NCBI GenBank assembly: GCA_017544265.1
Contig: JAFYEM010000005.1
Span: 1 to 45,396 of the forward strand
Reading direction: 5' to 3'
DNA length: 45,396 nt
Source: Bacteroidales bacterium
Lineage (GTDB): Bacteria; Bacteroidota; Bacteroidia; Bacteroidales; UBA932
The first letter of the stretch is position 1, and each line of letters opens with the position of its first letter. The notes under the pieces are model-generated. The model ran no database searches. It was not told the DNA's origin and was given only the letters and a program-made list of their open reading frames with translations. Below are positions 34,801-44,723 of the stretch, one piece after another. A program made the position numbers and the translations under genes.

Positions 34801-37183
34801 AGCCGACGGAGAAATAGACCCCGACTTTCCGGGTCAGAGTGGAATAATGGACATTGGCCCTGAGCGGCCCGACAATTGAATTATAGGCGTACTCAAGTCC
34901 CCAGCCCCAGATATCCAGACCGTTTTCGAAAGAGTCGAACGAGTCGAAATCATGGGCGTAGTTCACCGTAGCCGTTATAAAGTTGTTGCGGAAGAAGCGG
35001 TATCTCAGGTCCGCCCTGGCGATTATGATATTATCTCGCCGGATTGCCGCGTTATTGAGTCCGATAAAAGGAAGTTGCTGGTCTATGTAACGGCCCGGAA
35101 TCTGACCGCCGAGCACGTTGGTGAACGTGACCGGAATATCCTTTCCGAAGGTGAACCGCAACGCCGCAGAAGGGATAATAGTAAAGTGCTTGCCTATGGG
35201 AACGACAATCTTTCCGTCCGCCGAAAGCACGCCGAAACGGAATTTGGAACCACCCGCGAGACTGTGGACATACTGGCCTTCAACGCCGAAAGAACGGCCT
35301 CTGGTAGGGAAATAACCCTTGTCCGTGTCGTCCGCGCGGAGAATCACGAAAGGAGTTATGTAGTCGAACATGCCGGTCCGGAGGTCAAAGTCACCCACGA
35401 AATTCTCGGAATACAGACGGTCTATGTAGAAAAGGTCATTCCGGACACCGTAGCGCGCCATAAGCTTGGACTTGTAGGTGGAAGAGAAGAATACCTCCTG
35501 GCGGAAATCCATATAGGCGAGGTTGAAACGGTTGTCGCCCATGGAGAAATTATTCCTGTCCACCCACTTGAAGGAAGTGGCGACATGCAGGGTAGGAAGC
35601 CGGTATGAATTCAGCTTGTACTCCAGCCCCAGATAGGGGTTAGGACCGATTTTTCCGGTGAACGATATCGACGAGCCCTGCAGCGAGTTAGTCCAAAGGC
35701 CGACGTTAACCAGCACGTTCACTAGTTCTTCGGTGTCCACCCTCAGTCCGAGGCCGAGTTCATGGACAGGACCTTTCTTGCAGTCAATCTTCAATTTATA
35801 AGGTTCCTGGCTGCCCACCACTGAATAACTCACATTGTCGAAGGCAGTGGTCCCGTAGATAAACGCAACCACCTTTTCAGCGTCCTCGCGTGAAATACTG
35901 TCGCCGGGGCGTATGCCGATCTGGGATATGATGAACTGCTTCTCCTTTTCAGTGACTCCGGTAAACTCGATCTCTTCTATCTTCACGGGAGTAATATTGA
36001 TATCCGTCGCAGGTGCAGGCCTGCTGGCTGGTTTATATCTTCCGATACGGCGCCGCACGGCCTCGAGTTCCGGCAATTTTTCCCTCGCCGCCTTGTAGCC
36101 CCGCAAAAATATGGTGTCTATGGACTCCTTGTCGAAACTGAGCATATTGAATCCTTTCAGATCCGGCTTCACGGTGACATCCGGAATTTCGATATTGCGG
36201 GCGAAGGAATCGCCGGAGAGCATATCGACACTCTGCCAGAAGATGTCCATGACATTTCGGATTGCGGTTATGTCCTTTGAGGCATTAGACAGGTCCACGC
36301 CGATTATTATGTCCGCACCCATCTGGGCCGCCAGGTCGGTGGGGAAATTATTACGCATGCCGCCGTCCACAAGCACCATTCCGTCCTCACGGACGGGAGT
36401 GAACACGAAGGGTATGGACATTGTGGAACGCAGCGCAGTGACTATATTGCCCTTATGCCACACCTTGGCCTTTCCCGTCACGATATCCGTCGCGACGCAT
36501 ACGAAAGGTATGGGCAGGTCCTCCAGAAAGTCTATGTCGCCTGTGTAACCGACCGCGGTGGACGCGAACAGGCTGCGCACGTTCTGACCGGTAATATAGC
36601 CGGAAGGCAGCGAGCCCAGCAGGTTCTCCTTGACAAGATAGGCCGGGTTGGACGCGTCAGCTGACAGGTTCAGGGTCTTCTTTCCACTAATGTATCTCAA
36701 ATCGGAGTCTATCATCTCCTGATAGTCCTTCTTGTTGTAGAAGAACGGAAATGAAAGCGCATATTTCTCCTTGTATTTGACTCTCTCGTAAGGAATATAT
36801 TCCCTCGGAATCTTGTCGGACATCATTTTCGACCAGTCCAGCGAACGAATCAGCGAATCCATCAAATCAGGAGTGTATCCGAGCGCATAGAAGCCACCCA
36901 CAAGACCGCCTACGCTGGTGCCGAGAACCATATCGACCGGTATCCCGAGCGAGTCCAGGGCCTTTATCGTGCCTATATGCGCGGCTCCTTTCGCCCCTCC
37001 GCCGCCAAGCACGAGGGCGACAGTCGGACGGTGCCTGCGGATTTTGTTCATCTTGGCGTTTATCTTCTTCAGCGCAGCGACATCTTCAGGGTTGTCCATG
37101 TCGAAACCCGAAGAATTCGAATCCTGCGCCCACGACAAAAGCGCCGTGAGAGACATTATTAATATTAGCAGCAGCCGCTTCAT
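34790..37183 (-). CDS. Patatin-like phospholipase fused to POTRA and outer-membrane beta-barrel (PlpD type)
   Basis: A 797-residue protein from ATG 37183 (a TTG one codon upstream is also possible). Signal peptide 1-20. The patatin domain (about 54-350) has the oxyanion loop GGGGAKG, nucleophile Ser90 in GTSVGG and catalytic Asp273 in DGGMRNNFP. A POTRA-like segment (about 375-460, IEEIEFTGVTEKEKQFI) and a C-terminal 16-strand-like barrel ending GVYFSVGFDF follow. This is type Vd secretion architecture, as in Pseudomonas PlpD and Fusobacterium FplA; in Bacteroidota the patatin domain may stay attached. Its start overlaps the rlmN stop (TGATG). Confidence 0.93.
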   Translation of the reverse strand: MKRLLLILIMSLTALLSWAQDSNSSGFDMDNPEDVAALKKINAKMNKIRRHRPTVALVLGGGGAKGAAHIGTIKALDSLGIPVDMVLGTSVGGLVGGFYALGYTPDLMDSLIRSLDWSKMMSDKIPREYIPYERVKYKEKYALSFPFFYNKKDYQEMIDSDLRYISGKKTLNLSADASNPAYLVKENLLGSLPSGYITGQNVRSLFASTAVGYTGDIDFLEDLPIPFVCVATDIVTGKAKVWHKGNIVTALRSTMSIPFVFTPVREDGMVLVDGGMRNNFPTDLAAQMGADIIIGVDLSNASKDITAIRNVMDIFWQSVDMLSGDSFARNIEIPDVTVKPDLKGFNMLSFDKESIDTIFLRGYKAAREKLPELEAVRRRIGRYKPASRPAPATDINITPVKIEEIEFTGVTEKEKQFIISQIGIRPGDSISREDAEKVVAFIYGTTAFDNVSYSVVGSQEPYKLKIDCKKGPVHELGLGLRVDTEELVNVLVNVGLWTNSLQGSSISFTGKIGPNPYLGLEYKLNSYRLPTLHVATSFKWVDRNNFSMGDNRFNLAYMDFRQEVFFSSTYKSKLMARYGVRNDLFYIDRLYSENFVGDFDLRTGMFDYITPFVILRADDTDKGYFPTRGRSFGVEGQYVHSLAGGSKFRFGVLSADGKIVVPIGKHFTIIPSAALRFTFGKDIPVTFTNVLGGQIPGRYIDQQLPFIGLNNAAIRRDNIIIARADLRYRFFRNNFITATVNYAHDFDSFDSFENGLDIWGWGLEYAYNSIVGPLRANVHYSTLTRKVGVYFSVGFDF

Positions 37184-38205
37184 CAACTTGTCTGTTTATG
37201 CCGGCCCGCAAGAAGACCGCAGGCCGCAAATATATCTTCTCCCCTCGAGGCCCGGATAGTCGCGGTGACACCGCGCGAAGAAAGCCTCTTACGGAAATCT
37301 TCCATCACTTCCCCGGAAGAACTCTCGTACGGGAAATCCGGAATCTTGTGGAAACGGATCAGGTTCACCCGGCATTCCAGGCCGCGCAGCATTCTGGCGA
37401 GTTCATCGGCATGCCGGGGACTGTCGTTCCAGCCGCCGAACATGGTGTACTCGAAACTGACCCTGCGCTGCCCGGTGAAATCGTATCGCCTTATAAGTTC
37501 CATGATTTCGCGGGTACTCCAGGCCTTTTCCACGCCCATGAGTTCCGCACGCTGCTCCGGGAAGGGATTGTGCAGGCTGACGGCCAGATGGCACTTCGTC
37601 TCGTCCAGGAAACGCTTCAGCACAGGCAGCACGCCAATAGTGCTCAGGGTTATCCGCTTCGGACTCCAGGCAAAGCCCCAGGGCGAGGTGAGGACCTCGA
37701 GGACCCTGCGGACATTATCCCAGTTGTCCAGCGGCTCACCCATGCCCATGAACACCGTCCCGGTGAGTTCAGCAGCCTCATCGACGCTCAGGAACTGGTT
37801 CAGTATCTCCGCTGCAGAAAGGTTCCCGTGGAAGCCCTGCCTTCCAGTCATGCAGAACTTGCAGCCCATCTTGCAGCCCGCCTGGGATGAAACGCAGAGG
37901 GTCTTGCGCTCAGCGTCCGGAATCATCACCGACTCCACCGCCATCCCCTCACTGGTACTGAAAAGATACTTCTTCGTTCCGTCCGCAGACTCCGCCACTG
38001 CGGCAGGGGCCTCACGACCGGTTGAAAACTGCTCTGAAAGCGCCTCCCGCCCCGCTTTGGGAAGATCCGTCATATCGTCAAAAGACATGGCACGGCGCTG
38101 ATAGAGCCACTTTGCAAGCTGCCCGCCGGCATATTTCGGCAGGCCTGCGCGCAACGCAAGCTCCTTCAGTTCATCGGGTGTCAGTCCCAGCAACGGCGTT
38201 TTCAT
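37183..38205 (-). CDS. rlmN: 23S rRNA (A2503-C2) and tRNA (A37-C2) methyltransferase RlmN
   Basis: A 340-residue radical-SAM enzyme. The cluster motif SSQAGCKMGCKFCMTG gives C111, C115 and C118. The catalytic C-terminal Cys is in FAACGLLAG (about C329), and GMGEPLDNWDNV is the family glycine-rich motif. It methylates A2503 of 23S rRNA and A37 of some tRNAs. I chose ATG 38205; a TTG seven codons upstream overlaps the promoter box. First gene of an operon with the patatin-barrel and recX genes. Confidence 0.96.
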   Translation of the reverse strand: MKTPLLGLTPDELKELALRAGLPKYAGGQLAKWLYQRRAMSFDDMTDLPKAGREALSEQFSTGREAPAAVAESADGTKKYLFSTSEGMAVESVMIPDAERKTLCVSSQAGCKMGCKFCMTGRQGFHGNLSAAEILNQFLSVDEAAELTGTVFMGMGEPLDNWDNVRRVLEVLTSPWGFAWSPKRITLSTIGVLPVLKRFLDETKCHLAVSLHNPFPEQRAELMGVEKAWSTREIMELIRRYDFTGQRRVSFEYTMFGGWNDSPRHADELARMLRGLECRVNLIRFHKIPDFPYESSSGEVMEDFRKRLSSRGVTATIRASRGEDIFAACGLLAGRHKQTS

Positions 38206-38223
38206 AGACACAATTTTTCTTTG

Positions 38224-38231
38224 CAAAAATA
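38224..38231 (-). promoter_or_regulatory. rlmN promoter -7 box
   Basis: TATTTTTG on the minus strand, 18 bases before the rlmN ATG. It lies head to head with the recA promoter. Confidence 0.55.
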
Positions 38232-38267
38232 CGATAAAAAATTGGCAGTTTTATAGACTTATTTTTA

Positions 38268-38275
38268 TAACTTTG
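38268..38275 (+). promoter_or_regulatory. recA promoter -7 box
   Basis: TAACTTTG, a TAnnTTTG match, with TTGG about 23 bases upstream. The leader to the ATG is about 45 bases. No LexA-type palindrome is evident. Confidence 0.6.
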
Positions 38276-38324
38276 CAAAACACGGGACAATTCCGTCCCG
38301 GGGACTTATTAAATTAATGATATT

Positions 38325-39359
38325 ATGGCTAAAGTAGTTGAAGAACAAACCGGCGGAGGTCTTAATGCCGCCAAATTGAAGGCGTTGCAAGCCACAATCG
38401 ACAAGATTGAGAAGGATTTTGGAAAGGGAACGATTATGACTCTTGGCGAGCAGCCGGAGTGGGACGAAAGCCAGGTCATTCCCAGCGGGTCCATCGCACT
38501 GGACCACGCTCTGGGCATAGGGGGATACCCCAAGGGCAGGATCGTGGAGATCTACGGTCCCGAGTCCTCGGGCAAGACCACCCTTGCGATTCACGCTATC
38601 GCGCAGGCCCAGAAGAAAGGCGGCATCGCCGCCATGATAGACGCGGAACACGCATTCGACCGTTCCTATGCGAAATCTCTCGGGGTGAACCTCGAAACTC
38701 TGCTGATTTCCCAGCCGGACAACGGGGAGCAGGCCCTTGAGATTGCGGACAACCTGATTCGCAGCGGCGCGGTTGATATCGTTGTTATAGACTCCGTAGC
38801 TGCCCTCACTCCGAAAGCTGAAATCGAAGGCGAAATGGGCGACAACAAAGTCGGACTCCAGGCCAGGCTGATGAGCCAGGCGCTGCGCAAACTCACCGCG
38901 AACATTTCCCGCACCGGAACCCTCTGCATTTTCATCAACCAGCTCCGCGAAAAAATCGGTGTCATGTTCGGCAATCCTGAAACCACCACCGGCGGCAACG
39001 CACTCAAGTTCTACGCATCCGTGCGTCTGGACGTTCGCCGTACCACCCAGATAAAGGACGGCGACGAAGCTCTCGGAAACCGTACCAGGGTGAAAGTTGT
39101 AAAGAACAAGATGGCTCCGCCTTTCCGCAAGGCCGAGTTTGACATTGTCTATGGCGAAGGCATCTCACGAAGCGGAGAAATCGTGGACCTCGGCGTGGAC
39201 TTCGGGATAATCACCAAGAGCGGCTCCTGGTTCAGCTACGGCGACTCCAAACTCGCACAGGGACGCGAAGCCGTCAAGAAACTGATGGTGGACAACCCCG
39301 AACTCGCGGAAGAAATCGAAGCTAAAATCCGCGAAGCCCTCAAGGCTGTCAAAGATTAA
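38325..39359 (+). CDS. recA: Recombinase RecA
   Basis: A 344-residue DNA strand-exchange ATPase for homologous recombination and SOS signalling. Walker A is [10 protein letters not shown], Walker B is [12 protein letters not shown]. The L1 region and the L2 loop [21 protein letters not shown] are present, as is the C-terminal domain with [20 protein letters not shown]. Length is standard and there is no intein. The start is the ATG at 38325. Confidence 0.98.
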   Translation: MAKVVEEQTGGGLNAAKLKALQATIDKIEKDFGKGTIMTLGEQPEWDESQVIPSGSIALDHALGIGGYPKGRIVEIYGPESSGKTTLAIHAIAQAQKKGGIAAMIDAEHAFDRSYAKSLGVNLETLLISQPDNGEQALEIADNLIRSGAVDIVVIDSVAALTPKAEIEGEMGDNKVGLQARLMSQALRKLTANISRTGTLCIFINQLREKIGVMFGNPETTTGGNALKFYASVRLDVRRTTQIKDGDEALGNRTRVKVVKNKMAPPFRKAEFDIVYGEGISRSGEIVDLGVDFGIITKSGSWFSYGDSKLAQGREAVKKLMVDNPELAEEIEAKIREALKAVKD

Positions 39360-39389
39360 TTCCGGTTTGGAATTCTTGCAAGAAAACCG

Positions 39390-39397
39390 TAACTTGG
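39390..39397 (+). promoter_or_regulatory. Promoter-like box before the alpha-galactosidase gene
   Basis: TAACTTGG (one mismatch to TAnnTTTG) ends four bases before the ATG, so any transcript from it would be leaderless. Read-through from recA (42-base gap) is an alternative. Confidence 0.35.
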
Positions 39398-39401
39398 CGG
39401 T

Positions 39402-41597
39402 ATGAAAAAAATTATTCTTTTCGCCGTCGTTGCGGTTTTCTCGTTTTTGCCCCTGACTGGACGGGCGCAGTTCGTTCTGGACACTGATAATTCCAGCTTT
39501 GTGCTAAAAGCCGAAAAAGGGCAGGCTCCGCTTTTCCTTTACTATGGCGCCCTTCTGGACAAGGGCGACCTGCAGGCTGTCCTCTCCGGCGGACACAGCC
39601 ATAGTGCCTATCCGACAAGACTGACGGACACCTCCGCACCGGAGGCGCTCAGCGTGGAAATGCCGGACGGAAACATGACTGCCAAGCTTTGCGTTGAAAG
39701 TGTCTCCGAAGGCAGCTGGGAAGGAGGGAAAGAATTGACCATCAACTGTTCGGACCCTCTGTATCCGAATTTCAGCGTCGCCCTTCACTATCGCAGCTAC
39801 AGCTCCGAGAATATGATTGAGACCTGGACCGAGATACGCAACGGCGGCCGAAAGCCGATGACTCTGCACCGCTTCGATTCCGGTTTCCTTCCCATAAGCG
39901 AAGGGAATGTCTGGATGACTTCCCTGCACGGAGGATGGGCCGCCGAGGCCGAACTGGTCTCGGAGCCGCTCCGGAAGGGCACCAGGGAAATCAGCGCCCA
40001 CACCGGAGTCAAGAATTCAGACATAGCCCACAGCGAAGTCCTTTTCTCCCTGGACGGAGAGCCCTGCGAAAACAGCGGACGCGTAATTGGAGCAGCCCTT
40101 TGCTACGCCGGGAACTTTGAACTCAGGGTCATTACGCGCGATGACGGCGTGCACCGCTTCTTCGCAGGAATCAGCCCCCGCGACTCCTGGTACACCCTCG
40201 CAAAAGGTGAAACTTTCACCACCCCGAAGCTCGCCCTGACCTGGAGCGACGAAGGCCTTGTCGGAGCGTCCCGCAACTTCCACCGCTGGGGACGCAAATA
40301 CCGCCTGCACGGCGGCGGAGTGCCGGGTGACATACTCCTCAACAGCTGGGAGGGGGTCTATTTCGACATAAATGAAGCCGAAATGCATAAGATGGCCCGC
40401 GACATCGCTTCCATCGGAGGCGAGCTGTTTGTAATAGACGACGGCTGGTTCGGCAGCGAAAAATATCCCCGCGACCATGACCGCCAGGGGCTGGGCGACT
40501 GGACTCTTCTGAAAAACAAACTACCCCACGGCCTCCAGGGTATGGTCGATGAATGCAGGAAGGAGGGCATTAAGTTCGGCATCTGGGTGGAGCCGGAGAT
40601 GGCCAACACCACAAGCGTACTCTACGAAACCCACCCGGACTGGATAATCAATGACAATGGAAGAGAGGTGATTACCGGCCGCGGCGGCACCCAGGTGGTG
40701 CTGGACCTGTGCAACCCCGCAGTCCAGGACTATGTCTTCGGCATAATAGACGGCGTGATGAAGCAGGCCCCGGGCATCTCCTACATCAAATGGGACTGCA
40801 ACAACCACATGCGCTCTCCCGGTTCTCCCTACCTTAAAAATCAGAATCACCTGTATATTGAATACATGAGAGGCCTCGAAAAGGTGCTCGAACGCGTCAG
40901 GGCGGCCTATCCGGACATCACCATCCAGCTCTGTTCCAGCGGCGGCGCCCGTGTCAACTGGGGTCTTCTCCCCTGGTTCGATGAATTCTGGACATCCGAC
41001 AACACCGACGCCCTGCAGCGCCTGCGTATCCAGTGGAGCACTTCCCTCTTCTTCCCGGCAGAGGCAATGGCCTGTCATGTAAGTGCTTCCCCGAATCACC
41101 AGACCGGCCGGATCATTCCGCTGAAGTACAGGATAGACGTCGCCATGAGCGGACGGCTGGGCTTCGAACTGCAGCCATCGACGCTGAGCGAAGAAGAAAG
41201 GGAGCTTTGCCGCAATGCAGTTTCCGACTACAAGAAAATCCGTCAGACAGTACAGTGCGGAGACCTTTACCGCCTGGTGTCGCCTTTCGACGACAAAGGG
41301 CTCTCCTCCCTTCTATATGCCAGCGAGGACAAATCCCAGGCTGTGTTCTTCTGGTGGCGCACTGTCTATTACCGCGGACAGCACGCCGGGAACGTCCTGC
41401 TCAAAGGAATAGACCCGGAGCGGCATTACAAGATTACTGAACTTAACAAAGCCCCGGGCGAACCCGTCTCTGAACTCGACGGGAAGACCGTTTCAGGGCG
41501 CTACCTTATCTCCAACGGATTCTTCTTCCCAGAGAAAAACTCCTATCATGGCAGCAATGACTGGCACAGCCACGTCATACTGCTTGAAGCTGAATAA
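39402..41597 (+). CDS. Secreted alpha-galactosidase, glycoside hydrolase family 36
   Basis: A 731-residue enzyme with signal peptide (MKKIILFAVVAVFSFLPLTGRAQ). An N-terminal beta-sandwich (about 25-300) precedes the (beta/alpha)8 barrel. The nucleophile is D465 in YIKWDCNNH and the acid/base is D533 in FWTSDNTDALQR. LINSW-type and WVEPEM motifs (GIWVEPEM) are typical of GH36. It hydrolyses alpha-1,6-galactosides such as raffinose or plant galactomannan side chains, probably in the periplasm. The SDR gene follows after 20 bases and may be cotranscribed. Confidence 0.94.
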   Translation: MKKIILFAVVAVFSFLPLTGRAQFVLDTDNSSFVLKAEKGQAPLFLYYGALLDKGDLQAVLSGGHSHSAYPTRLTDTSAPEALSVEMPDGNMTAKLCVESVSEGSWEGGKELTINCSDPLYPNFSVALHYRSYSSENMIETWTEIRNGGRKPMTLHRFDSGFLPISEGNVWMTSLHGGWAAEAELVSEPLRKGTREISAHTGVKNSDIAHSEVLFSLDGEPCENSGRVIGAALCYAGNFELRVITRDDGVHRFFAGISPRDSWYTLAKGETFTTPKLALTWSDEGLVGASRNFHRWGRKYRLHGGGVPGDILLNSWEGVYFDINEAEMHKMARDIASIGGELFVIDDGWFGSEKYPRDHDRQGLGDWTLLKNKLPHGLQGMVDECRKEGIKFGIWVEPEMANTTSVLYETHPDWIINDNGREVITGRGGTQVVLDLCNPAVQDYVFGIIDGVMKQAPGISYIKWDCNNHMRSPGSPYLKNQNHLYIEYMRGLEKVLERVRAAYPDITIQLCSSGGARVNWGLLPWFDEFWTSDNTDALQRLRIQWSTSLFFPAEAMACHVSASPNHQTGRIIPLKYRIDVAMSGRLGFELQPSTLSEEERELCRNAVSDYKKIRQTVQCGDLYRLVSPFDDKGLSSLLYASEDKSQAVFFWWRTVYYRGQHAGNVLLKGIDPERHYKITELNKAPGEPVSELDGKTVSGRYLISNGFFFPEKNSYHGSNDWHSHVILLEAE

Positions 41598-41617
41598 TTT
41601 TTTAAAACAATAACATT

Positions 41618-42421
41618 ATGGCAAATTTATTTTCCCTTGAAGGCAAAAACGCCTGGATTACAGGAGCTTCCTACGGTATCGGTTTCAACATCGCCAAGGC
41701 TTTCGTCGCCGCCGGCGTCAAGAACATTATCTTCAACGATATCAACGAAGCCGCACTGGAGCGCGGTCTGGCGAACTACAAAGAGGCCGGAATCGACAAT
41801 GTCCATGGCTATGTCTGCGACGTCACCGACGAGGTTGCCGTGAAAGCGCTGGTGGAGAAAATCCACGCGGAGGTTGGCCAGATAGACATTCTTGTCAATA
41901 ATGCCGGCATCATCAAGCGTATCCCCATGCACGAGATGGAGCGCCGCGAGTTCCAGCAGGTCATCGACGTGGACCTGGTGGCTCCGTTCATCGTTTCCTC
42001 CGCAGTCCTTCCCGAGATGATGGAGCGCCGCGAAGGTAAAATCATCAATATCTGCTCTATGATGTCTGAACTCGGCCGCGAGACTGTGAGTGCCTATGCG
42101 GCAGCCAAGGGCGGCCTGAAGATGCTCACACGCAACATCTGCTCCGAATACGGAGAATACAATATCCAGTGCAACGGCATCGGACCCGGCTACATTGCAA
42201 CGCCCCAGACCGCTCCCCTGCGCGAAAAACAGCCGGACGGCAGCCGCCATCCTTTCGACAGCTTCATCTGCGCGAAAACCCCCGCAGGACGCTGGCTTGA
42301 ACCTTCCGAACTCGGCGGCCCGGCAGTATTCCTCGCCTCCCATGCCTCCGACGCAGTGAACGGCCACATCCTCTACGTGGACGGCGGCATCCTCGCCTAC
42401 ATCGGCAAACAGCCCAAATAA
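41618..42421 (+). CDS. SDR-family oxidoreductase, gluconate 5-dehydrogenase-like
   Basis: A 267-residue classical short-chain dehydrogenase. The cofactor motif is TGASYGIG (15-22), with NNAG at 94-97, and the catalytic triad is Ser147, Tyr160 and Lys164 (YAAAK). The C-terminal region LASHASDAVNGHILYVDGG is typical. Overall similarity in pattern is to gluconate 5-dehydrogenase or 2-deoxy-D-gluconate 3-dehydrogenase (KduD) groups, which act on sugar acids. Placement after an alpha-galactosidase supports a sugar role. The exact substrate is uncertain. Confidence 0.88.
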   Translation: MANLFSLEGKNAWITGASYGIGFNIAKAFVAAGVKNIIFNDINEAALERGLANYKEAGIDNVHGYVCDVTDEVAVKALVEKIHAEVGQIDILVNNAGIIKRIPMHEMERREFQQVIDVDLVAPFIVSSAVLPEMMERREGKIINICSMMSELGRETVSAYAAAKGGLKMLTRNICSEYGEYNIQCNGIGPGYIATPQTAPLREKQPDGSRHPFDSFICAKTPAGRWLEPSELGGPAVFLASHASDAVNGHILYVDGGILAYIGKQPK

Positions 42422-42436
42422 AAGTCGAGAAACACT

Positions 42437-42462
42437 CAGGGCGGCCCGAGCGGGCCGCCCTG
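42437..42462. terminator. GC-rich terminator hairpin after the SDR gene
   Basis: CAGGGCGGCCC (42437-42447) pairs perfectly with GGGCCGCCCTG (42452-42462) around a 4-base loop. It is 15 bases past the SDR stop and between convergent genes. No long T run follows. Confidence 0.6.
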
Positions 42463-42483
42463 AAGAGTTAAGACAGAACTCTT
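42463..42483. terminator. Second hairpin between convergent genes
   Basis: AAGAGTT (42463-42469) pairs with AACTCTT (42477-42483). It follows directly on the GC-rich hairpin and is just past the stop of the minus-strand lipoprotein, so it may serve that gene. Confidence 0.45.
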
Positions 42484-42487
42484 AAGA

Positions 42488-44209
42488 TTAATTGGGGAGT
42501 TTCAAGTATTTCACTTTACCTGTATGGTCATTCAGAACGATTAAATACTTCATTCCTCCGATACACCAGTTATCAACACCATAATAACTATTATGAGTCG
42601 CACCGACTCCATTATATTCTGTGGTAGAGAGACTAGAGTCAGTACCCCATAAAGCATCCACCCAGAATGTCACATAATGAGTATCAGTATTGGTATACTC
42701 ATAAGTCCAAAGACTCTTATTATAGGAGTCTTGGGTCATTGCCAGACCATCATTGGAGTTATTAATCTTGACATAAACAGCAGTGTGACTGGCAGTTGAT
42801 TGATAGTCCTCATTAAAATAATTATATGTCGCCGCGGAACCATCGGAAGGAATCGTCATGATTAAGGAAGAAGAACCTGTGTCAGAATCTTGTGCACCGG
42901 GCCCAAAATTACCACCATTCGTGTCAGAACCTGTTCCGATGGTTGAAGCCCAATAGGGGTTGTAGCAGACTTTATACTGACCCTTCTGGCCGATGACATA
43001 ATACTTTCCATCATAGGTCTTGCTCAGAGTAGTCGAAGCATCGCTGAGGTTCCATGAATTTTCAGTTCCTACAATATAGAAGACCGAGACATCGGACTCT
43101 GCATCCACGGAAGCCTCAGCAGTGGTGTAATCAAAAGAGATTGTGTATACGCCCAGGTCATCGGACACTTTCGCAGCTTTAGACGTTCCGTTGAGTACCA
43201 GTGTGGCCGGCAAGGAGGTAATATCAGCTCCAGTCGCGCCATATACATACGTATTACCAGACATTTCCACTGCAACCCTAAAGTACTGACTTCCCAATGA
43301 AGTTAACTTCAGGGAGGCGACACCATTATTAACTGTCATAGGAGCATCTGTACCGCTCCAGCCTGTCATATTACTGTAAAGATAGACATTTGGAGATACG
43401 GACAATTCCTTCATCTTGAAATAGCTATTCCTCTGGACAGTCAAAGATTTGATTTTATCAAAAAGTAGGACGTTTTCGTCTTTTAAAGAAACATAAAGGT
43501 CGCGAGTGGCTGTATTCAGGACGGGTAAAAACACGGTCTTATGGCCCCAGGATGTCAAATAAATATCCACATTGTCAGCAAAAGAGCCAGAATAAGAAGG
43601 AACCTCATCTGTTGACGAATTACTGTCATGATCAATAAAACTAATAACACCATTACCTCCGAGCGATCCAGAAACTTGCTGAATGTATATTTTATTAGCT
43701 GCACAGGGGATATCTGCAAATGGAATCTGAACAGTTCCGCAGACATACTTGAATTTCAGTTCGGTACGGTCAGAGCCAACTTTTGCAGCCAGGATAGGTT
43801 CTGCATCGGGGGCATCTGCAGTATTGAAGACCTTGGGGGTGAAGTCAACTGTAGTAGCTGCGGTCAGCCTGTCTGCAGGATAAACTATAATTGCGCCTTC
43901 CGGAATACCATCATTATCGTCAGTAATGGTTCCTGAGAAGATGGCATTGGCTCCATCAATGTTGCTTGGGGTAAGAATAACCTTCTCACCGCCAGTGGTA
44001 TAGACTGCTGCGCGGTCTGAAGAGGCCCATGTAAAACCAGAACCGCTCAAAGATGACTTTATGTCCTGTTTTTCAACGGAAACGGAGAAAGAAACTGTCT
44101 TTCCAGATATCTTAGTCTCTTCCGGAGTGTTCTTGTCAGCAATGTTTGCTTCTTTTGAGCAAGCTGTAAGTGCTGCAACGGCAGCGAGAATGTAAATATA
44201 CTTTTTCAT
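42488..44209 (-). CDS. Fimbrillin-like lipoprotein with SusE/SusF-like C-terminal domain
   Basis: A 573-residue lipoprotein from ATG 44209 (a second ATG at 44221 adds METT). Lipobox ALTAC with Cys17. About 30-265 resembles a fimbrillin N-terminal domain (VSFSVSVEKQDIKSSL.., DNVDIYLTSWGHKTV). About 275-375 and 376-460 are beta-sandwiches; FYIVGTENSWNLSDAS resembles the starch-binding SusE/SusF type. The C-terminus ends HTGKVKYLKLPN. Base composition is clearly more AT-rich than the upstream core genes. It is preceded by a 49-residue small ORF, the same arrangement as at 20.5 kb. A surface glycan-binding role is inferred. Confidence 0.75.
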   Translation of the reverse strand: MKKYIYILAAVAALTACSKEANIADKNTPEETKISGKTVSFSVSVEKQDIKSSLSGSGFTWASSDRAAVYTTGGEKVILTPSNIDGANAIFSGTITDDNDGIPEGAIIVYPADRLTAATTVDFTPKVFNTADAPDAEPILAAKVGSDRTELKFKYVCGTVQIPFADIPCAANKIYIQQVSGSLGGNGVISFIDHDSNSSTDEVPSYSGSFADNVDIYLTSWGHKTVFLPVLNTATRDLYVSLKDENVLLFDKIKSLTVQRNSYFKMKELSVSPNVYLYSNMTGWSGTDAPMTVNNGVASLKLTSLGSQYFRVAVEMSGNTYVYGATGADITSLPATLVLNGTSKAAKVSDDLGVYTISFDYTTAEASVDAESDVSVFYIVGTENSWNLSDASTTLSKTYDGKYYVIGQKGQYKVCYNPYWASTIGTGSDTNGGNFGPGAQDSDTGSSSLIMTIPSDGSAATYNYFNEDYQSTASHTAVYVKINNSNDGLAMTQDSYNKSLWTYEYTNTDTHYVTFWVDALWGTDSSLSTTEYNGVGATHNSYYGVDNWCIGGMKYLIVLNDHTGKVKYLKLPN

Positions 44210-44227
44210 AGTCGTTTCCATTTTAGC

Positions 44228-44377
44228 TTACCATTCAACATCCTCATGATAGTCCGCTGCCTCTACCGAGGTATTTGCAGCACTCTTGGGGATTTCGGAA
44301 GTGTAGAAGAGGCATCCTCCCTCCATCCTGACTTCGATTTGATTCGCGGCGGGAGCGCTGTAAAACTGTTTTTTCAT
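44228..44377 (-). CDS. Small ORF (49 aa) preceding the fimbrillin-like lipoprotein
   Basis: ATG 44377 to TAA 44230-44228, 49 residues, starting MKKQFYSAPA and ending HEDVEW. No signal peptide. It carries Y-x2-P-x6-V-R-x-EG-x2-L with the same spacing as the ORF at 20517-20669, and likewise has an acidic end closed by an aromatic residue. The lipoprotein start lies 6 to 18 bases downstream. A weak promoter-like TATCTTCG sits at 44463-44456. Function unknown. Confidence 0.7.
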   Translation of the reverse strand: MKKQFYSAPAANQIEVRMEGGCLFYTSEIPKSAANTSVEAADYHEDVEW

Positions 44378-44720
44378 AATTGTTATTTTGTTTTTTATTT
44401 GATATTTCCAATCATTTCACGGGGTCGGCCAAAGCGAGCCATAGTCCCGAGCTTGCGAAGATAATAAATTAATTGATACGTTGTTACATATTATCCTTAA
44501 TAATTGCATCATTTACAGGGTTTTATGTCCGACTCTGCGCCCGAGGTCCGGGCACTTTTTGGAGACCTCGGGCAAAAACGAACGCCAGTCTGCGTGATAA
44601 TAGCGGGAAAACGGCAAAAAACGTCGGGAGCGGTTGGCGGCCTGACGGCCCGGAGCCTTGGCTACAAGACAAAAAGAGAGGGTGACTATCGGTCTCTCGA
44701 CTTTTTAGTCTCCTTTCGTC
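44378..44720. other. Non-coding region between the lipoprotein locus and the recombinase
   Basis: About 340 bases without a convincing gene. The part next to the small ORF is AT-rich and probably holds its promoter. GCCCGAGGTC (44539-44548) and its perfect complement (44564-44573) form a 10-base inverted repeat. AAAAAGAGAG..CTCTCgaCTTTTT (44671-44706) is an imperfect stem ending in a T run, just before the recombinase frame. Two short overlapping open frames here have no recognisable protein character. Confidence 0.5.
44539..44573. repeat. 10-base perfect inverted repeat near the recombinase
   Basis: GCCCGAGGTC and GACCTCGGGC separated by 15 bases. It is in the spacer between a recombinase and a surface lipoprotein locus, where recombination sites are often found, but no partner copy is seen in the window. 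Confidence 0.5.
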
Positions 44721-44723
44721 TGG